DNA of 64,000 bases from Treponema_C sp050937815 (GTDB lineage: Bacteria > Spirochaetota > Spirochaetia > Treponematales > Treponemataceae): NCBI RefSeq assembly GCF_050937815.1, contig NZ_JACDIJ010000010.1, forward strand, positions 25,002 through 89,001, in the 5' to 3' direction. Below are positions 60,611 through 64,000 of the stretch, in pieces. The position numbers were made by a program, and so were the translations under genes. The first letter of the stretch is position 1; each line of letters begins with the position of its first letter. Below the pieces are notes generated by a model. The model searched no databases, was not told where the DNA came from, and saw only the letters and a list, made by a program, of their open reading frames with translations.

Positions 60611-62494
60611 TTACGGCAGCTCAAATTCTTCACTCATGTTCGAACCGGTGTATTTTTGGAGGCTCCAGTTTCTTTCGTCCCGGGCACTTTCAAAGGCTGC
60701 TCTTAAATCTGCGGGAATTGTGCCGTCAAATTGGTAGTTTTGCTCGTTATCGCCCGGGTCTTCGCTGAAAAGTATGCATATTGCGCTGTCGCTTGCCTGT
60801 CTTTCGGGTAAGCCGTTTAATACGGCGGTAAGGGCGGCGGCATTCAGTTTGTTTTTGTGACAGTATAGAGTTTTCAGCTTGGGTGTCTTTTTTACCGAAT
60901 CAAGCGCGGTTAATTGGTTGCCGTAGCAGTCCAGCTTTTGCAAGTGGTAAAGTCCCCGTACGTCAAGGGCGGTAAGCTTGTTATCCCGGCAGATAAGCTC
61001 CGTAATTTGGGCGTTTTTTAAGATGATTCTTTTCCCCGCCGCGGTAAGCTCGGTTTCTTTGCCGCTTTTTATGCTTGTTTTGTCCGCGCCCAACACGTCT
61101 ACCTTGCTTCCGTCGGAGGTTGTTACCGTAACTTTTATCTTTTTATTGGCAGGGTCTACGGTAAGAACCGCCGTGCCGTACTCCGCTTCTCCCGGCAGTA
61201 CAAAATCTGAAAAGATGTTAGTATAGTAGAGTTTTAGGGGGCGCCAGTGTTTTTCGTCGCGGGCTTTTTTAAAGGCTGCTTCCAAGGCTTCGGGAACAGG
61301 TTCTTCATCAAATTGGTAGTTTTCGTCGTTATCGACCGGCCTTTCGCTAAAAAGTGCGCATTCTGCATGGTCGCTTTCCGCCCGTGCGGGTAAGCCGTTT
61401 AATACGGCGGTAAGGGCGGCGGCATCCAGTTTGTTTTTGTGACAGAATAGAGTTTTCAGCTTGGTTAAATTGTCCACCTTAAGCGCGGTTAATTGGTTGC
61501 CGTAGCAGTCCAGCTTTTGCAAGTGGTAAAGCCCCCGTACGTCAAGGGCGGTAAGCTTGTTATCCCGGCAGTCAAGCTTCGTAATTTTACCGCTTTTTAA
61601 GGTGATTGTGTTTCCCGTTGCGGTAAGTGTGGTTTCTACACCGCTTGTTATGCTTGTTTTGTTCGCACCCTCCACGTATATCGTGCTTCCGTCGGAGGTT
61701 GTTACCGTAACTTTTATTGTTTTTTTGGCAGGGTCTACGGTAAGACTTGCCGTGCCGGGGTCGCCCGGCAGTACAATTTCTTTAGTGAGAGCCGCACTGT
61801 TGTATTTTTGGAGCGTCCAGTGTTTTTCGTCGCGGGCTTTTTTAAAGGCTGCTTCCAAAGCTTTGGGAATAGGGGCTTCAAATTTGTAGTTTTTGCAGTT
61901 AAGTTCCGGGAATTCGCTGAAAAGTGTGCATTCTGCATGGTCGCTTTCCGCCCGCGCGGGTAAGCCGTTTAATACGGCGGTAAGGGCTGCGGCATCCAGT
62001 TTATTTATGGCGCAGTTCAGATATTTCAGCTCGGTTACATTGTCCACATTAAGCGCGGTTAATTGGTTGCCCAAGCAGGCGAGTTCCTGCAAGGAGGAAA
62101 GCCCCCGTACGTCAAGGGCGGTAAGCTTGTTGCCTCCGCAGTTAAGATGCACAATTTTATCGCTTTTTAAGGTGATTGTGTCCCCCGCTGCGGTAAGCAC
62201 GGTTTTTTCGCCGCTGTTTACGCTTGTTTTGTCCGCACCCTCCACCGTTACGGCGCTCCCGTCCGAGGTTTTTACCGTGATTTCTATCGTTTTGTTGGCA
62301 GGGTCCAGGGTAAGAACAGCCGCGTCGGGGGTAATTGTGCTTCCGCCGTCGGACGAGCCTCCTCCCGTGTTCCCGCCCGTTCCGCCTCCTGCGGCGTTGG
62401 GGCAGGCGGTAAAGAGCAGTGCTAAAAGTGCGGCTGTGATGAGCGCCGCGGCTCCCTTAAAGGCGTGTGTTTTTCTGTTGTTACTCGTTTTCAT
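60611..62494 (-). CDS. Leucine-rich-repeat surface lipoprotein with three tandem modules
   Basis: The 627-residue protein has a signal ending LLALLFTACPNA (lipidated Cys about residue 31) and a Gly/Ser/Thr linker. Three modules of about 190 residues follow. Each has a beta-sandwich-like VLTVDPANKTIKVTVTTSDGS, BspA-type leucine-rich repeats (NKLTALDVRGLYHLQKLDCYGNQLTALKV), an AALTAVLNGLPAR segment and an EAAFKKARDEKHW end. It is probably outer-membrane or surface-exposed, as in host-adhesion LRR proteins. Modules two and three are nearly identical, indicating recent duplication. Confidence 0.85.
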   Translation of the reverse strand: MKTSNNRKTHAFKGAAALITAALLALLFTACPNAAGGGTGGNTGGGSSDGGSTITPDAAVLTLDPANKTIEITVKTSDGSAVTVEGADKTSVNSGEKTVLTAAGDTITLKSDKIVHLNCGGNKLTALDVRGLSSLQELACLGNQLTALNVDNVTELKYLNCAINKLDAAALTAVLNGLPARAESDHAECTLFSEFPELNCKNYKFEAPIPKALEAAFKKARDEKHWTLQKYNSAALTKEIVLPGDPGTASLTVDPAKKTIKVTVTTSDGSTIYVEGANKTSITSGVETTLTATGNTITLKSGKITKLDCRDNKLTALDVRGLYHLQKLDCYGNQLTALKVDNLTKLKTLFCHKNKLDAAALTAVLNGLPARAESDHAECALFSERPVDNDENYQFDEEPVPEALEAAFKKARDEKHWRPLKLYYTNIFSDFVLPGEAEYGTAVLTVDPANKKIKVTVTTSDGSKVDVLGADKTSIKSGKETELTAAGKRIILKNAQITELICRDNKLTALDVRGLYHLQKLDCYGNQLTALDSVKKTPKLKTLYCHKNKLNAAALTAVLNGLPERQASDSAICILFSEDPGDNEQNYQFDGTIPADLRAAFESARDERNWSLQKYTGSNMSEEFELP

Positions 62495-62498
62495 AGCA

Positions 62499-62524
62499 AC
62501 CTCCTAAGTATTAGGGGGAGAGAG
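62499..62524 (-). repeat. Shared 26-bp leader repeat carrying the ribosome site (copy 1)
   Basis: On the minus strand CTCTCTCCCCC plus CCTAATACTTAGGAGG-type sequence stands just upstream of the LRR start. The 26 bases are identical to those upstream of the broken gene at 63846-63871, including the AGGAGG ribosome site and the small dyad CCTAA-TAC-TTAGG. Confidence 0.75.
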
Positions 62525-62662
62525 TACGGCGTTCATAAAGATGAATAGTATCGAGGCATTGGGCACACGCAAAAAGGCTTCAGCGCTTCGCTTGTGCAGA
62601 TTTTTTGCGCGGTGCCCATGCCTCACCGCCTGTTTCATCTAATGCCGCTGTATTCTCTCCCC
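62511..62662. repeat. Long structured leader upstream of the LRR gene
   Basis: Outer arms GGGGGAGAGAGTACGGC and CGCTGTATTCTCTCCCC pair imperfectly. Inside them a large hairpin joins AGGCATTGGGCAC to GTGCCCATGCCT, continuing with ACGCAAAAA/TTTTTTGCG. No gene is seen in 62525-62964. Confidence 0.6.
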
Positions 62663-62671
62663 TTCATAGTC

Positions 62672-62812
62672 CCGGCATGGATGCCGGAACAGCCATAAAT
62701 AATCAGTTTTGAGCTATGCTCAAAACCGGAGTTCAAAACCGCACAGGACGTGCGGTTTTGAAACAAACTCGACGTGCAAACGGGCGGCGCTATGTGAGCC
62801 GCACGCTTGCAC
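62672..62812. repeat. Hairpin array upstream of the LRR gene
   Basis: Four hairpins in a row: CCGGCAT/ATGCCGG (62672-62687), GTTTTGAGC/GCTCAAAAC (62706-62726), a 13-bp stem with loop AGGAC (62732-62762), and GTGCAA/TTGCAC enclosing GCGGC/GCCGC with the core GCTATGTGA (62774-62812). The last two have relatives at 60432-60526 and 63478-63516. Confidence 0.7.
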
Positions 62813-62845
62813 CCGGACACGATGTCCGATTTTATGCCTCCCGTT

Positions 62846-62960
62846 CGGATGGGCACCCCCGATCCGCTCGGATGTGTACCCCCGATCCGCTCGGATGGGT
62901 ACCCCCGATCCGTTCGGATGGGCACCCCCGATCCGTTCGGATGGGTACCCCTGATCCGAG
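62846..62960. repeat. Five tandem copies of a 23-bp unit
   Basis: Units start at 62846, 62869, 62892, 62915 and 62938. The consensus is CGGATGGGYACCCCCGATCCGYT, with C/T alternation at position 9. The period is not a multiple of three and all frames are open by chance, so the repeat is not part of a gene. Each unit is an imperfect palindrome (GGAT/ATCC ends). Confidence 0.85.
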
Positions 62961-62964
62961 CGCA

Positions 62965-63336
62965 TTAAGCTTTTGCCGTGCAGGTAAGCTTATAAACTAT
63001 TTCCCGTATTTCTTTTAAGGGTTTGCCGCTTCCTGCAAACTTTGTCCGTATTACTACCGTAACCTTTCCCGCAGGAACCGCAGCGGGTACGCGGGCGATA
63101 ATTTGACTCGGCTGGTTGACCGAGAGGCGGCGGGTTACTTTGTGCTCCGTGCCGTCCGCAAGGCGGAAAAAGACGCCTTGTGCCGCGTCGGTTTCGTCGA
63201 TTTTAAGCTTGTTGCCCTCGATGATGATGTCATCACCTATTGTTAAGGTGCCGTCGTTTAAGGGGAGAGAGGACACCCCGTTCCGGGCAGGGTTTCCTCT
63301 CTCCCCTCGCCCCCTCTCACTTTCCCGCACAGCCAA
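62965..63336 (-). pseudogene. 3' fragment of an HU-like DNA-binding/DUF4469-type gene
   Basis: From about 63260 leftwards the frame reads DGTLTIGDDIIIEGNKLKI, GVFFRLADGTEHKVT, and PSQIIARVPAAVPAGKVTVVIRT, the beta-sandwich C-terminal domain found in treponemal and Bacteroidetes DUF4469 proteins. The first 25 codons of the open frame come from an inserted repeat (63261-63336) and are not family-like. The N-terminal half of the gene is at 63526-63840. Confidence 0.7.
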
Positions 63337-63420
63337 AGGCCTCGCCGGCCTTTGGAATCCGGCCTATGCAGCTGACAGCTGTATGTTCGATATTATCTTT
63401 AAGTGTGAGCAATTCTTCAG
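63261..63420. repeat. Composite hairpin element inside the broken gene (copy A)
   Basis: The element begins with GGGAGAGAGGA/TCCTCTCTCCC arms, then CCAAAGGC/GCCTTTGG, then CAGCT/AGCTG. It is about 85% alike (by eye) to 63860-64000 across its whole length. It separates the two halves of the DUF4469-type gene. Confidence 0.75.
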
Positions 63421-63840
63421 AATTGCGAACCTAAAGCTATTTTTATGCGATGTTTCGCGCTTGTCGCGAAACTCGACGTTGAAGCGAGCGGCGCTATGTA
63501 AGCCGTGAGCTTCAACCGTGCGCTTGTGCACCTTTTCGTCGTAGGGGGCGTTTTCGGTAGCCCATACCCCCGACACGCGCGGGCTTATTTGCACCAAGCC
63601 GTCCATAAAACTTATGCCCTCTTGGATAAGGTCTTTAACCGCCTTGTCGCGCATGTTGAGGATGTTGATGATGGTTTCTTTTCGGAACTCGCTTCTCTCC
63701 TTTGTGATGATTTCCGCAATGTCCTCGTTACGCTGAGTTGCGGCGTGAGCATGAACGTCCGCAATACAGTCGCGGTCGTTTTCTTTGGTTAAGGTGTTGG
63801 GACGAAGATAGACTTCCCAAACGGATTTCTTTTTTGCCAT
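63364..63840 (-). pseudogene. 5' fragment of an HU-like DNA-binding/DUF4469-type gene
   Basis: The frame begins MAKKKSVWEVYLRPNTLTKENDRDCIADVHAH and follows the HU-like domain to VSGVWATENAPYDEKVHKRTVEAH (63517). It then enters repeat sequence and stops at 63364. In intact relatives the chain continues through a short linker to the domain found at 62965-63260. The ribosome site and leader are intact, so a truncated DNA-binding domain could still be made. Confidence 0.7.
63409..63516. repeat. Three hairpins at the insertion point in the broken gene
   Basis: GCAATTCT/AGAATTGC (63409-63426), GTTTCGCG/CGCGAAAC (63452-63472) and GTTGAAGC/GCTTCAAC with core GCGGCGCTATGTAAGCCG (63478-63516). The right arm of the last hairpin coincides with the codons for VEA of the gene fragment. 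Confidence 0.7.
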
Positions 63841-63845
63841 AACAT

Positions 63846-63871
63846 ACCTCCTAAGTATTAGGGGGAGAGAG
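63846..63871 (-). repeat. Shared 26-bp leader repeat carrying the ribosome site (copy 2)
   Basis: This segment is identical to 62499-62524 and supplies AGGAGG to the start codon at 63840. Confidence 0.75.
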
Positions 63872-64000
63872 CACCCCGTTCAGGGCAGGGTTCTCTCTCC
63901 CCCTAGAACCCCCTCTCTCTCCCGCACTGCCAAAGGACTCTGCCCTTTGGAATCCCGAACATACAGCTAAAACTGTATGTTCAATGTTACCTTTAAGTGT
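63860..64000. repeat. Composite hairpin element (copy B, runs off the window)
   Basis: The arms GGGGGAGAGAG/CTCTCTCCCCC, CCAAAGG/CCTTTGG and ACATACAG/CTGTATGT follow in the same order as in copy A. No gene is visible. The match to copy A continues to the last base of the window. Confidence 0.75.

Noticed and set aside
62846..62960. CRISPR array
   Set aside because: The units are directly adjacent with no spacers, and no cas genes are present.
62635..63018. Several overlapping frames rich in Arg, Gly, Pro and Asp on both strands
   Set aside because: They read through the 23-bp tandem repeat and hairpins, whose period is not a multiple of three, and have no ribosome site or family resemblance.
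60432..63516. Integron attC sites
   Set aside because: Treponemes are known to carry integrons and the hairpins suggested attC sites, but the defining GTTRRRY/RYYYAAC ends were not found and no integrase gene is in the window.

Overview
The window looks like a chromosomal segment of a host-associated Treponema. The evidence is two FlaB-type core flagellin genes beside flaG/fliD, a flgN-flgK-flgL-fliW-csrA operon, many lipoprotein-type ABC binding proteins, and at the right end an Rpn-family nuclease, a leucine-rich-repeat lipoprotein and a broken HU-like/DUF4469-type gene, a mix typical of oral or skin treponemes. Species is not assigned. No tRNA, rRNA, CRISPR array or complete insertion sequence was seen.

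Layout. 1-2803 (minus): part of an ABC importer (fused-type permease cut by the window edge, plus lipoprotein binding protein). 3039-7376: P-loop kinase-like protein, inositol-phosphatase-family enzyme, MarC-family membrane protein, and a large beta-helix (DUF4954-like) protein. 7500-14917 (plus): a carbohydrate operon with binding protein, two permeases, SorC-type regulator, two PfkB kinases, a small P-loop kinase and a class II aldolase. It has no ATPase gene. 14998-19370 (plus): flgN-flgK-flgL-fliW-csrA behind a sigma-28-like promoter. 19338-27124 (minus): tsaB, tsaE, a conserved small protein, a PilZ protein, an unknown protein, fliD, flaG and two flaB genes. The first-transcribed flaB has a sigma-28-like promoter and a leader hairpin with a CsrA-type GGA loop.

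27350-28758: methyltransferase and RdgB, overlapping tail to tail. 28782-42436 (minus): a twelve-gene AT-rich catabolic cluster with an IclR regulator. It encodes two unrelated transport systems (GntP-type and tripartite TctABC), an amidohydrolase, two D-2-hydroxyacid dehydrogenases, a beta-hydroxyacid dehydrogenase, CoA-acylating semialdehyde dehydrogenase, and DapA-, RraA- and HpcH-type lyases. Together they suggest uptake of an organic or sugar acid and its cleavage to pyruvate plus a semialdehyde that is reduced or oxidised to an acyl-CoA.

42681-51576: secreted protein, NrnA-type phosphoesterase, sigma-like HTH protein, leuA with an attenuator and Leu-rich leader peptide, a DRTGG/HATPase/5-FCL unit and a degenerate M16 peptidase. 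51623-58217 (plus): a pyrimidine operon pyrB-I-K-D-F-C-E behind a near-consensus promoter and a pyrBI-like attenuator with a 43-codon leader peptide. 58280-64000: hydrolase, two small membrane proteins, then an accessory region of Rpn, LRR and split DUF4469 genes packed with hairpin repeats whose loops are conserved while stems vary in a compensated way.

The main discoveries proposed are the two amino-acid/nucleotide-sensing attenuators, the CsrA-type flagellin leader, the unassigned catabolic cluster with twin IclR-like dyads, and the hairpin-repeat family at the right end. All functional statements come from reading motifs and sequence by eye; no database search was run.
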